From positions 1-64,000 of the forward strand of contig CALXRI010000007.1 of assembly GCA_944390795.1 (NCBI GenBank): a stretch of DNA of 64,000 bases, given 5' to 3'. Shown here in pieces: positions 28,288 to 36,903 of this stretch. The stretch comes from an uncultured Victivallales bacterium (GTDB lineage Bacteria > Verrucomicrobiota > Lentisphaeria > Victivallales > UBA1829). Each line of letters begins with the position of its first letter. Positions within the stretch are counted from its first letter, which is position 1. The notes under the pieces were generated by a model. That model had not been told where the DNA came from and ran no database searches. It saw only the letters and a list, made by a program, of their open reading frames with translations. The translations under genes were made by a program, and so were the position numbers.

Positions 28288-29250
28288 TCATTTCGCCGGG
28301 CGGTAAAACGTGCCGCGCGTGCCGGATTCGGAAACGACAAGCCCCGCACGCTCCATGCGTCTGAGATGCGGTTCGATGCGCGCGCTTTCAATCCCGACTG
28401 TCGCGGAAAGATCCTCCGCCGTGCAGGGCCGCGAACGCAGCGTCTTGAGGATCAGCTCGTTATACTGCTCAAGATCCAGTTCCCGGTGTTCCGCGTTTTC
28501 AACGCGCCTGGCATGCTTCGCAATCTTTTCGACGGGGACGGAACGGCCGATCACTTCCGCAATCCGGTCGAGAAGCGCGTCGTCCGCAGGCTGCACCCAG
28601 TCGTAAAGTCCGGGCCGGTCGAGAGAATTGAGCTGCACCTTGTCCGGCTGAATTTCCGCGGCAAGTCTGCGGAAGCGTTCCGCCGACTCCATCGAGTCGT
28701 TGACACCCGGCAGGATGAAAATCTCCAGCCATACCGCCGCTCGCGAATGCGCCTTGAAATTGAGAATGCCTTTCACGATACGCTCCAGGGTAATGCCGGG
28801 AGCCTGCCGGTTGATTCTGAAAAGCTCCTCGTCGTTGGAACCGTCCAGCGAAGGGACAAGCAGATCGACAGGCGCGATTTCCTGAACCAGCTCCGCGTCG
28901 TCCAGCAGCGTGGCATTGGTCAGGAGGCAGATTTTCAGTTCGGGGTGCGCCGTGCGGATATGACGGACAATCGCGCCGATCCCGGAATGCAGCGTCGGTT
29001 CTCCGACGCCGGAAAAGGTCACATAGTCGATTTTCTGTCGTCCGGCAAGAACCTCGTCCAGCTCCCGGATCACCTGCGCGGTCGGAAAATATTCCCGACG
29101 TTTGCACGTCAGATTGGTTGTGGCGCCGCATTCGCAGTAAACGCAGTCCATGGAACAGGTTTTGTAAGGCAGGAGGTCTATTCCCAGGGAAAGCCCGAGA
29201 CGGCGGGACGGCACGGGCCCGAATACGCATTTTGTCTTGATTTGATTCAT
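28288..29250 (-). CDS. radical SAM protein (COG0731-like) with C-terminal helix-turn-helix
   Basis: The 320-aa protein carries the radical SAM cluster motif CSMDCVYC (C32, C36, C39), the FSGVGEPTLH segment and LTNATLL. It opens with FGPVPSRRLG, typical of bacterial COG0731-type proteins (related by name to the wyosine TYW1 group, though the bacterial role is unclear). Residues about 255-320 form a winged-helix-like module (ILKTLRSRPCTAEDLSATVG, then HLRRMERAGLVVSE). SD AAAGGAG lies upstream of the ATG. Confidence 0.8.
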   Translation of the reverse strand: MNQIKTKCVFGPVPSRRLGLSLGIDLLPYKTCSMDCVYCECGATTNLTCKRREYFPTAQVIRELDEVLAGRQKIDYVTFSGVGEPTLHSGIGAIVRHIRTAHPELKICLLTNATLLDDAELVQEIAPVDLLVPSLDGSNDEELFRINRQAPGITLERIVKGILNFKAHSRAAVWLEIFILPGVNDSMESAERFRRLAAEIQPDKVQLNSLDRPGLYDWVQPADDALLDRIAEVIGRSVPVEKIAKHARRVENAEHRELDLEQYNELILKTLRSRPCTAEDLSATVGIESARIEPHLRRMERAGLVVSESGTRGTFYRPAK

Positions 29251-29367
29251 AATCGGTGAAAACTCCTTTGAATAACGGCATTTCCGGGATTATAGTAATA
29301 TATGCGTTTCCGGCGACTAGTCCAGCGCAAAAGGCAAGGTAAATCAAAGATTCTAAGGAGGCTTTCT

Positions 29368-30501
29368 TTGGACTGGGCACAAATTTATGCGGCAATCTTC
29401 ATCATGGCGCTGGGACTTTCCCTCATCCTGACCCCGGCCTGCCAGAAACTCGCCCAGAAACTGGGTTTTCTCGACGTCCCCAAATGCGAAGGCCATAAAC
29501 TGCATGCGAAATCCACCCCGCTCCTCGGCGGCGTCGCCATGTACGGGGCATGGGTTCTCACGATCCTCGCCGCCATCGCGGCGGTCACTTTCATTCTGCC
29601 GGACCGGATCATGCGCGACATTCTCGAGGGAGTCGCCGGGATCCGCCTCGTTCTGCGGGAGTTCCTCGTGATCGTCCTCTGCGCTTTTGCCGCGCTCGTC
29701 ATGGGAACCTGGGACGACAGACATCCGCTGAAGGCGCATCACAAGCTCTACGGGCAGATCGCCATTGCGGCGGCGACGGCAACGTTAGGCGGTGTGCGCA
29801 TCACGCTGTTTCTGGACATCCCGGTTCTGGGCTGGGTCCTCACGGTCTTCTGGATCGTCTTCATTTTCAACGCGATCAACTTCTTCGACAACATGGACGG
29901 TCTGGCCGTCGGAACGGCGGCGATCGCCTTTGTCTTCTTCACGACGGCGGCAATCGTCAATGAACAGTATTTCGTGGCCTGCCTCGGCGCCTGCAGCGCG
30001 GGTGCGGCAATCGGCTTCTGGTTTTTCAACCACACTCCGGCCTCCATCTTCATGGGGGATGGCGGGAGCCATTTTCTCGGCTACATGCTGGCGGTCATCA
30101 GCGCAAAAGTCACCTACTTCAATCCGCAGGTGGCGGAGTCGCGCCTCTCGATCCTGATTCCGCTGTTCATCCTTGCCGTTCCGATTTTCGACACGCTCGC
30201 CGTGGTCGTGATCCGGTTATTGAACCATAAGCCGATCTACGTCGGGGATCACAATCATATTTCGCACCGCTTCCTTCACATGGGCATGTCGCGCAAGCGC
30301 GCGGTGCTTCTGGTGCATCTGCTCTGCCTGACGGCGGGACTCGGCGCAATGCCGCTTCTCTGGGGAGATGAAAAGTCCTGTCTGATCCTGATTGCGCAAG
30401 GTGTCACGATTCTTCTGATGCTCACTCTGATTCAATATTCCGGCTCCGTTGCAAACGGGAAACAGGAACAAACGCAGGGAACAACGCATGAAAACCAATG
30501 A
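29368..30501 (+). CDS. WecA/MraY-family undecaprenyl-phosphate sugar-1-phosphate transferase
   Basis: The 377-aa polytopic membrane protein of glycosyltransferase family 4 has the family motifs TWDDRHPLKAHHKL (acidic loop), FNAINFFDNMDG, FMGDGGSHFLG and DHNHISHRFL. It should start lipid-linked glycan synthesis by moving a GlcNAc- or related sugar phosphate to undecaprenyl phosphate. The start is TTG (29368-29370) with a perfect AAGGAGG six bases upstream; the ATG at 29302 lacks an SD and would add a basic tail. It overlaps the next gene by 14 bases. Confidence 0.83.
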   Translation: MDWAQIYAAIFIMALGLSLILTPACQKLAQKLGFLDVPKCEGHKLHAKSTPLLGGVAMYGAWVLTILAAIAAVTFILPDRIMRDILEGVAGIRLVLREFLVIVLCAFAALVMGTWDDRHPLKAHHKLYGQIAIAAATATLGGVRITLFLDIPVLGWVLTVFWIVFIFNAINFFDNMDGLAVGTAAIAFVFFTTAAIVNEQYFVACLGACSAGAAIGFWFFNHTPASIFMGDGGSHFLGYMLAVISAKVTYFNPQVAESRLSILIPLFILAVPIFDTLAVVVIRLLNHKPIYVGDHNHISHRFLHMGMSRKRAVLLVHLLCLTAGLGAMPLLWGDEKSCLILIAQGVTILLMLTLIQYSGSVANGKQEQTQGTTHENQ

Positions 30502-32668
30502 AATCCCGAAAGGGGAAATGAGTTTCGAACGCGTCGGCGACTCCTGGCAGATCGCCGTCCGGAACGCGGACGACCTTTTTTACGTAAGGGATCTGGACGG
30601 TGCGCTGTGGGCAATGACGAGCCTTCCCGTGGAATCCGTCTCCTGCGATCCGGAGTTTCTCGCCTTCATGGATGACGACAACAATGGAAGAATCCGTTTG
30701 GACGAGGCGAAACGGGCCATATCCTGGATGCTCGGCGTCCTGAAGGACTACTCCGGCGTCAACGCACGTTCCGACGTCCTGGAGTTTTCAGCAATCAACG
30801 ACGAAACGCCGGAAGGGAAAATGCTGCTCCGCTCCGCGAAACTCGCCATGGAAAACACGGGATCGGAAAACCCCTCCGGGATTTCCCTCGCGGACATCCG
30901 CGACAAGAGGAAGATCATGGCGGCAGGCCTTCAGAACGGCGACGGAGTCATTCCCCCGAGCCTGATTCCCGATCCCGACACCGCCGAATTCGCCTTCTGC
31001 GCAATGAACTGTGCGGGTAAAGTCGCAGACGTTTCCGGTCTGGACGGCATCAACCTGGATATTCTGACCCGCTTCAGCGACCTCCTGGAAACCTATCTGC
31101 AATGGAGGGACGAACCGCTTCAGAATCCGGACATCCTCCCGTATGGGGAGGCGACAGGGGAAATTTTCACGCTCTATACGGAACTTGCCGCGAAAATCGA
31201 TGAATTCTTCACGTTCTGCGGCATTCTCCGCATGTCGGCGGGAAATACAGCCAAGGCGTTTCCTCCGCTGGATGTCATGGATTCCGGCGCGCTGGAAAAA
31301 TATCTGGCATCCGCTCCCATCCGCGAACCGAATGAAAAGGGGACGCTTCTCCTGAAATCCGCTCTCAATCCGCTCTATGCGGATAAGCTGACAGCCTTTT
31401 TCCGGGGCACGCTTCCGGAGCACAGCGAGATATCGGAAGAAGAATGGCGCGCCGTCAAGACAAAGCTCGGAGTTTTCGAGGCATGGCTCAAACGGAAAAA
31501 CACAACCTGTCTGGATGCGCTGCCGCCAGAGCGCCTGCGGTATTTTCACACGGCGGACATGAGAGCCAGAATCGCGGCGATGATTGAGTTTGATGCCGAG
31601 CGGAAAGATGAAATAGCCTGCTTCAAAGATGTGCGCAAACTCATACTCTACCAGCGTCACATGCTGGAATTCATGAACAATTACGTATCGCTGAAATCCC
31701 TGTTCAATCAGGAAATCACCTCCATGCTGCTTGCAGGCAGACTCATCATGGACGGGCGGCACTTCACTCTGACAACCCGGGTCACCAATCTCGCGACACA
31801 CAAGAAACTGGCGGTCAATTCCAACATCTGCACGATGTACGTCAATGTTTCAACGGGGCCTGTCGGAGCCGTACGCAATATGACGCTTGCCGTGGCAGTC
31901 ACCTCCGGCGACATGTACAATCTGTTCATCGGGAAAAGCGGTGTTTTCATTACACCGGACGGTGTCGCCTGGGATGCGCAGGTCATCGACTATATTCAAC
32001 AGCCGGTCTCCTTCTCAGAAGCGCTGAAAATGCCCTTCTTCCGGTTCGGCACCTTCATCGGCAAACAGATCGACAAGTTCTTCTCGGCACGTTCCAAAGA
32101 GTTTGAAACCGGTTTTGAAAAATCCGTTGCGCAGGCGCAGTCCTTTGATCCGAAAAAGCCTCCGGAGGCCGTGAAACAGCAGACGCCCGCGGTCAGCGGC
32201 TCAATGCTTCTGATGGGCGGCGGCGTCGGTCTGGCCGCAATCGGAAGCTCCATCGCCTTCATGGCCCAGGCGCTGCACAAAATCTCGCTCTGGAACGTAG
32301 TCGTGGTGCTGCTGTGCGTGATACTGATCTTCGGCGGACCGGTGGTGATCATCTCGCTGGTCAAACTCTACCGGCGCAACGTAGCAGGATTCCTGGAGGC
32401 GGGGGGCTGGGCGCTGAACAAACGTCTGCGGCTTTCGCGCAAGATGGGACTCATATTCACAAACCGGCCGCGGATTCCAGTATCCTCGTTTCTGAATCCG
32501 GTGGACGTGGTCGGCAGTTTCCTTAAACCCGCCACGGGAATTCGCACTGCGGTCCGGATGTCCGCGGGAAAAAGATTTCTTCTCATTCTTCTTGCGCTGA
32601 TTCTGGGAACAGCGACCGGCCTTCTGATCTGGTATTGTTTCCTCAGGAACCTGTCCCTGTTTCAGTGA
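30488..32668 (+). CDS. EF-hand membrane protein of unknown function
   Basis: The 726-aa protein has one canonical EF-hand calcium loop at residues 62-73 (DDDNNGRIRLDE). A long predicted-soluble region extends to about 570. The C-terminal part has three membrane helices (around MLLMGGGVGLAAIGSSIAF, NVVVVLLCVILIFGG and LLILLALILGTATGLL). I do not recognise the family. The start overlaps the preceding transferase by 14 bases. A PP2C phosphatase and a GT39-like/TPR protein follow, so the four genes probably form one envelope-related operon. Confidence 0.8.
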   Translation: MKTNEIPKGEMSFERVGDSWQIAVRNADDLFYVRDLDGALWAMTSLPVESVSCDPEFLAFMDDDNNGRIRLDEAKRAISWMLGVLKDYSGVNARSDVLEFSAINDETPEGKMLLRSAKLAMENTGSENPSGISLADIRDKRKIMAAGLQNGDGVIPPSLIPDPDTAEFAFCAMNCAGKVADVSGLDGINLDILTRFSDLLETYLQWRDEPLQNPDILPYGEATGEIFTLYTELAAKIDEFFTFCGILRMSAGNTAKAFPPLDVMDSGALEKYLASAPIREPNEKGTLLLKSALNPLYADKLTAFFRGTLPEHSEISEEEWRAVKTKLGVFEAWLKRKNTTCLDALPPERLRYFHTADMRARIAAMIEFDAERKDEIACFKDVRKLILYQRHMLEFMNNYVSLKSLFNQEITSMLLAGRLIMDGRHFTLTTRVTNLATHKKLAVNSNICTMYVNVSTGPVGAVRNMTLAVAVTSGDMYNLFIGKSGVFITPDGVAWDAQVIDYIQQPVSFSEALKMPFFRFGTFIGKQIDKFFSARSKEFETGFEKSVAQAQSFDPKKPPEAVKQQTPAVSGSMLLMGGGVGLAAIGSSIAFMAQALHKISLWNVVVVLLCVILIFGGPVVIISLVKLYRRNVAGFLEAGGWALNKRLRLSRKMGLIFTNRPRIPVSSFLNPVDVVGSFLKPATGIRTAVRMSAGKRFLLILLALILGTATGLLIWYCFLRNLSLFQ

Positions 32669-32701
32669 GGGAAATAATGCGGCACGGCAGACTCCTCCGG
32701 A

Positions 32702-32729
32702 TTGTTTTTCCCGGGAACGCCGTTATATT
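32702..32729 (+). promoter_or_regulatory. possible internal promoter before the PP2C gene
   Basis: TTGTTT (32702-32707), a 16-bp spacer and TATATT (32724-32729). A transcript from here would reach the ATG at 32767, consistent with the start chosen for the phosphatase. Confidence 0.35.
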
Positions 32730-32766
32730 ATCCGGTAAAACAGGAAAAACGACATGGTTCCCTGAA

Positions 32767-33600
32767 ATGAATCAGACAAAGGCAGATTCGACGGAAAAAA
32801 TAAGCGACACGGGACGGACTGCGCCGCAGCCTCCCGCCGACGCGCTGACACGGATTGATCCGGCCAGTGTCGCGGCGGACTCCCACCGGGGTCTGGTCCG
32901 CCGGAACAATGAAGACAGTTTCTTTTATGCGCTGAATCCGGATGGCTCACGACTCATTGCGGCAGTCGCAGACGGCATCGGCGGCAATGAAAACGGAGAA
33001 ATCGCCAGCAGTCTTGTCTGCAAAATGCTTCTCATGCGCTGGCGGGCGCTGACAGCGTCCGGAGGTCCTGCCGGCTCCGGAGACGCTGCGAATTTCCTGA
33101 AACACGCTATCCTGAAAATCAACAGCGCGCTGTTCAGAATCAACGAATCCGACAATTCAAAACCGATGGGAACCACGCTGGTCGTCATGATGGCGGGGGA
33201 GAACTGGATGGTGTCCGCGCATTGCGGGGACAGCCGCCTGTATCGTCTGCGAGCGGGGGAGCTCACTCTTCTGACAAACGATCACAGCCTCGTCAATGAA
33301 ATGGTTCAGAATGGGGAACTGACACCGGAAGAGGCGAAAACGCATCCCTATGCGCATGTCATTACACGATCCGTGGGACCGATGAAAAACCCGGATCCGG
33401 AAATCCGCATCTGCGAACGTCTCCCGGGAGACCGTTATCTGCTCTGCTCGGACGGACTGACTCTTCATATCGGAGAAGAACAGCTCCGCAGCGTTCTGCT
33501 CGATGCTTTTGAACCGTCCCAGGCCGTGAAAAAATTAATGCGCCTTGTGCTTCAGAGCGGAGCGCGGGACAATACTACCATTGTGAGTGTGTTTGCATGA
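32767..33600 (+). CDS. PP2C-family protein serine/threonine phosphatase
   Basis: The 277-aa protein has the PP2C metal and core motifs: SHRGLVRRNNEDSF, AVADGIGGNENGE, HCGDSRLYRL, LLCSDGL and ARDNTTIVSVF at the end. It dephosphorylates Ser/Thr with two metal ions; the partner kinase is not in the window. The start is uncertain: the frame is open from 32635, and I use the ATG at 32767, which lies about 37 bases downstream of a possible promoter. Its stop overlaps the start of the next gene (ATGA at 33597-33600). Confidence 0.85.
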   Translation: MNQTKADSTEKISDTGRTAPQPPADALTRIDPASVAADSHRGLVRRNNEDSFFYALNPDGSRLIAAVADGIGGNENGEIASSLVCKMLLMRWRALTASGGPAGSGDAANFLKHAILKINSALFRINESDNSKPMGTTLVVMMAGENWMVSAHCGDSRLYRLRAGELTLLTNDHSLVNEMVQNGELTPEEAKTHPYAHVITRSVGPMKNPDPEIRICERLPGDRYLLCSDGLTLHIGEEQLRSVLLDAFEPSQAVKKLMRLVLQSGARDNTTIVSVFA

Positions 33601-35642
33601 AACTTATGAATTCCCTTCCCCGCAGGATCCCTGCCCCCTGGCTTGCCTTCCTCCTTCTTCTTCCGCCGGGCGCCGTCCTGCGCCTCCTGCATCTGCTGGA
33701 TTACTCCGCACTGCCGCTGCTCGCCACGGCAACAGGTCCGGACGTTTCAGAATACCATGCCCACGCGATGCGGATTCTTGCCGGAGAGCTGCTTCCTGCT
33801 GACATCTCGATTCATGCCCCCCTGTATGCCGTATTTCTTGCATTTCTGCTGAAGATCACGGCAATGAATTATTTTGCCGTCCGTCTTGCGCAAAGCATTC
33901 TGCTGATGATTCTCACGGCGCTTCCGGCCTTCCTTCTGATGCGGAACGATGCGCCCGGCGGAGAAGAACAGAAAAAGAGCCGTCTGCTCGCGCCCTGTCT
34001 CGGCGTTCTCTTTCTGACGCTTTATCCGCCTATGGCGGTATACCAGTGCGAGCTGATCAGCGAACCGCTGATGATCGTCCTGAGTCTCTGGGGACTCTTT
34101 TTCGCAGCGCGTGCCGCGGTGAATCAGCAGAAAACGGCTTTCTGTCTTTCCGGACTCTTCTGTGCACTGGCTCTCCTCACACATCCGAACTGCCTGATCT
34201 TCTGTCTCGCGCTCCCGGGTTTTCTGCTTTTCAGAATGAGACGGGACCCGGGGAAAACAGTTTTTCCGCGCATCGCACTCTTCCTGCTGCCGTTTCTGCT
34301 GTCTGCAATCCCCTTTTCGCTCTGGAACTCCCATGTGGCCGGCCGTCCCGTTTTTATTCAGGCGAACAGCGGATTCAACTATTACCTCGGAAACAATCCC
34401 TCGGCAACCGGGACCTGCTGCATTCCCCCGGGACGGACATGGGAGAAAATTCATGCAAATGCCGCCGCGAATGCCGCTGCGGCAGGGACTTCCGCAGACA
34501 CTTATTTCCTGACGGAAACTGTGCACGGTATTCTCCGGCATCCCCTCCGCTTTGCCGGACTTCTTCTCAAAAAAGCGGCGCTGACCCTGAGCGGGCAGGA
34601 ATTCACCACATGGTCTGACATTGCGGTATTGAAAACGCTCTTTCTTCACCGCCATCTGTATTCCTGGTGCTTTTCCATTCTTCTTCTCCTTTCGCTTCCG
34701 GCGCTGCTCTGCGGATGCGCGGACGGATCTTTCCGGAAACGCATGAAGTGGCTGATTCTGTATTTCGCCTCATTTTATGTCTCGCAGATTTTCTTCCTCA
34801 CCGCCGGGCGCTACCGTCTTCCCATGGTGGTGCCGCTGTGCGCGTTCGCCGCATATTTTCTCTGCTGCCCGGCGTCTTATTTCGCAACGGTTCGGAAAAC
34901 CGCACTCTGGTGCGCCGCGCTGCTGCTGACCGCACTGATCACATTCTGGCCCTTCCGGCGCGACATGCCCCGGGAAAGGAATTATGCACTGAGCATGCTG
35001 GCGGAATCCTGGCTCCGCGCGGGAAATCCGGCGCAGGCGGAGAAACTGCTTGCCATCGCGGACGATCCGCTTTTCAATGACCGGCGCTGCAATCTCCTGG
35101 GAGAAGTCATGCTGGCGAAAGGCGATCCTGCCGCAGCGGAACTCTGGTTCCGGAAAGCGATACGGGACTATCCGGATCAATATCACGGCTATATGAATTA
35201 CGGCACTCTGCTTCTTGACGCAAAACGCTGGGACAAGGCGGAGGAGCTGTTTGCAAAAGCACGTACCCTTGTCCGCGATGCGTCCGGCATGGCGGATCTG
35301 GACTACAACACAGGGCGCCTTCATCATGCGCGGGGAGACCTCGGGAAGGCGGAGGAATATTACAGGAAAGCCCTGTCACGCATGCCGGCGCACAGGAAAG
35401 CGCTGAACAATCTTGGAACGCTGGCTCTCGCGGAGAAAAACTACAGGGAGGCAGAACAGCTGTTCCGCAAGGCCTGTGCCCTGGAGCCGCTCAATGACAA
35501 TCTTCATATCAATCTTGCGCTGGCCTGTTTCCTTTCCGGCAGAAAGGCAGCGGCGGAAAAGGAACTTCAGAAGGCACTGCGCCTGAATCCGGCTTCCGAA
35601 AAGGCTCGTTTTCTTCTGGAGGATTTCCGGAAAAACACATGA
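33597..35642 (+). CDS. GT39/ArnT-like membrane glycosyltransferase with C-terminal TPR repeats
   Basis: The 681-aa protein has an N-terminal part of about 450 residues with around ten membrane helices and a first loop with acidic residues (GPDVSEYHAHAM), as in GT-C enzymes that move sugars from polyprenyl carriers. The C-terminal 200 residues are TPR-like repeats (NPAQAEKLLAIA, GDPAAAELWFRKAI, DLGKAEEYYRKAL, NYREAEQLFRKA). The start overlaps the PP2C stop, so they are translationally coupled. With the lipid-carrier transferase upstream it suggests surface glycan or protein glycosylation. Confidence 0.8.
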   Translation: MKLMNSLPRRIPAPWLAFLLLLPPGAVLRLLHLLDYSALPLLATATGPDVSEYHAHAMRILAGELLPADISIHAPLYAVFLAFLLKITAMNYFAVRLAQSILLMILTALPAFLLMRNDAPGGEEQKKSRLLAPCLGVLFLTLYPPMAVYQCELISEPLMIVLSLWGLFFAARAAVNQQKTAFCLSGLFCALALLTHPNCLIFCLALPGFLLFRMRRDPGKTVFPRIALFLLPFLLSAIPFSLWNSHVAGRPVFIQANSGFNYYLGNNPSATGTCCIPPGRTWEKIHANAAANAAAAGTSADTYFLTETVHGILRHPLRFAGLLLKKAALTLSGQEFTTWSDIAVLKTLFLHRHLYSWCFSILLLLSLPALLCGCADGSFRKRMKWLILYFASFYVSQIFFLTAGRYRLPMVVPLCAFAAYFLCCPASYFATVRKTALWCAALLLTALITFWPFRRDMPRERNYALSMLAESWLRAGNPAQAEKLLAIADDPLFNDRRCNLLGEVMLAKGDPAAAELWFRKAIRDYPDQYHGYMNYGTLLLDAKRWDKAEELFAKARTLVRDASGMADLDYNTGRLHHARGDLGKAEEYYRKALSRMPAHRKALNNLGTLALAEKNYREAEQLFRKACALEPLNDNLHINLALACFLSGRKAAAEKELQKALRLNPASEKARFLLEDFRKNT

Positions 35643-35671
35643 AAGACATTCTGCCGTCTCAGAGTGTCTTT
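35642..35671 (+). terminator. weak hairpin after the GT39-like gene
   Basis: AAAGACA (35642-35648) can pair with TGTCTTT (35665-35671), followed by a short T run. It begins at the stop codon. Weak evidence. Confidence 0.3.
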
Positions 35672-35734
35672 TCCGCGCCGAGTTCAGATTCCTTGTCATG
35701 ACCGGAATAAATCAATTTTTTCTGGAAAAACCGC

Positions 35735-35766
35735 TTGCAATATTTCAAAAGACATGTAACTTATAT
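35735..35766 (+). promoter_or_regulatory. putative tRNA promoter
   Basis: TTGCAA (35735-35740) is followed by two possible -10 boxes, TAACTT (35757-35762, 16-bp spacer) and TTATAT (35761-35766). It lies just before the initiator tRNA. Confidence 0.4.
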
Positions 35767-35789
35767 GCCATCGACATTACTGAACATAC

Positions 35790-35864
35790 CGCGGGGTAGA
35801 GCATTGGTAGCTCGTCAGGCTCATAACCTGGAGGTAGCAGGTTCGATTCCTGCCCCCGCTACCA
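35790..35864 (+). tRNA. initiator tRNA-fMet (CAT), CCA encoded
   Basis: The 75-base cloverleaf has acceptor CGCGGGG pairing with CCCCGCT so that position 1 is C and 72 is T, the unpaired end that marks initiators. The anticodon loop is CTCATAA, the T-arm is GCAGG-TTCGATT-CCTGC, and ACCA is encoded at the 3' end. The anticodon stem is TCAGG/CCTGG, so only two of the usual three initiator G:C pairs remain next to the loop; the third is A:T. Not an elongator tRNA-Met, whose 5' end would be paired. Confidence 0.93.
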
Positions 35865-35876
35865 ATTTTTGAGTTC

Positions 35877-35914
35877 AAAAAGCCCTGTTTTCCATGCCGG
35901 AAACAGGGCTTTTT
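35877..35914 (+). terminator. Rho-independent terminator of the tRNA gene
   Basis: AAAAGCCCTGTTT (from 35877) pairs with AAACAGGGCTTTT (35901-35913) around a 10-base loop, ending in a T run. A strong intrinsic terminator 12 bases after the tRNA. Confidence 0.88.
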
Positions 35915-35937
35915 ATTCAAAAAAATTTAGGTTAATA

Positions 35938-36060
35938 CCGCGATGCTCTGCATCGCCAAAAATTGCTTCGTGCAGGACTCTCAGTCCTGCCGCGGTCCAG
36001 CTGCGCAAGCTGGTCGCCGGAGGCGAAATCCCTAATACCGCGCATGCTTGCATCGCGGTA
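35938..36060. repeat. run of consecutive hairpins after the initiator tRNA
   Basis: Five perfect or near-perfect stem-loops lie end to end: GCGATGC/GCATCGC (35940-35956), GCAGGACT/AGTCCTGC, CCAGCT/AGCTGG, TCGCC/GGCGA, and ACCGCG with ATGC / GCAT with CGCGGT (about 36037-36059). The first belongs to the dispersed repeat (inverted copy, 35940-35973) and the last is a half copy. Confidence 0.75.
35940..35973 (-). repeat. dispersed hairpin repeat, copy 2 (inverted)
   Basis: On the minus strand it has GCACGAAGC followed by the GCGATGC/GCATCGC hairpin, matching copies at 11797-11834 and 36621-36658. Confidence 0.65.
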
Positions 36061-36849
36061 ATTTATTTGACTTTTCTGTAGAAATTCTGTAGAAGGGTTT
36101 TCACCCGCGGACCGCTGTTCCGGCAAACGTTCTGATCTTGTCGCGGAGATGGCCGTTCGCAATCCCGAAATTCGCCGCAGTCTCTTTGCTTTCGCTCCAT
36201 CTGCGTCACCTCATCGCTCCGGAATCATGGGCCTGACGGAATATGCCGCCCATCGGAACAAGTCCGGGAATGGACTGGCCGAAGAAAGGAATATCACCCG
36301 GAGGAACTCCTTCGTCTGGCGCAGCCGCACTGGCAACAGCCGCAGCGAGTCGTTCACTTCTCCCGGGAATCCGATTCGCTGCATTTGCCCCCTTGCCGGC
36401 AAGAACATTTCCGGAAATCACTGTTCAAGGAATGCGCAGAATGCTCTCCATATGGCTAGGCTTCCGTCATGCAGATACCGCATTTCACCGCAGGATTATT
36501 TGCAGAGAAAACCGGTCGTCCGGAATTGGAAAAGATGGCCTGGAGAATTCAGGACAGACCTGACGGAATTGTCCCCTTCCGGACCTTCCGGAATATCGGC
36601 AATGCAGATGGAAACCTAAAGAAGAGCACGAAGCAACGGTTGTGGTGCAGGGCATCACACGGGCTCAACCTGATTTTCCTGTAAAAGAGCGCCTGGGATT
36701 TTTCAGCGGAAAATGTCCGGTATGCTCTCGCGACAACAAATCCACGGCATTGCGTGAAAGCCGATCGCCGTTCCAGTTTTCGACCGACGGCAGATCACTT
36801 CCGGCAAGCTCGTTTTGCGACTTTTTCGACAATTTTCCGATTCAGACTC
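36061..36849. other. about 0.8 kb without a supportable gene
   Basis: Short frames exist on both strands, but none has a Shine-Dalgarno, a recognisable domain or a protein-like composition. A direct repeat CTGTAGAA lies at about 36075-36093. Because the stretch follows a tRNA gene it could be the decayed remains of an integrated element, but no integrase or att duplication is visible. Confidence 0.5.
36621..36658 (+). repeat. dispersed hairpin repeat, copy 3
   Basis: GAAGAGCACGAAGC is identical to copy 1, followed by a stem GTGGTGC/GCATCAC that keeps pairing through one G:U. Confidence 0.65.
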
Positions 36850-36877
36850 TTGACGTTTGGTTAATCATGGTTATAAT
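36850..36877 (+). promoter_or_regulatory. promoter of the cassette B regulator
   Basis: TTGACG (36850-36855), a 16-bp spacer and TATAAT (36872-36877). The spacer and -10 contain a direct repeat TGGTTAATCA / TGGTTATAAT, a possible operator. The start codon is 26 bases beyond. Confidence 0.6.
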
Positions 36878-36903
36878 ATATTTTCATGACAGCAGGAGCA
36901 ACA

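Noticed and set aside
29302-29367. Upstream ATG giving a 22-residue basic extension to the WecA/MraY-like protein
   Set aside because: No ribosome site there, whereas the TTG at 29368 has a perfect AAGGAGG.
36206-36421. Minus-strand frame that could be a remnant integrase next to a tRNA
   Set aside because: No tyrosine-recombinase residues (R-H-R-Y) or att duplication visible, so an integrase remnant cannot be supported.
36149-36619. Frame of 156 codons after the initiator tRNA
   Set aside because: Arg/Ser-rich, no ribosome site, no domain; overlapping frames of equal quality on the other strand.
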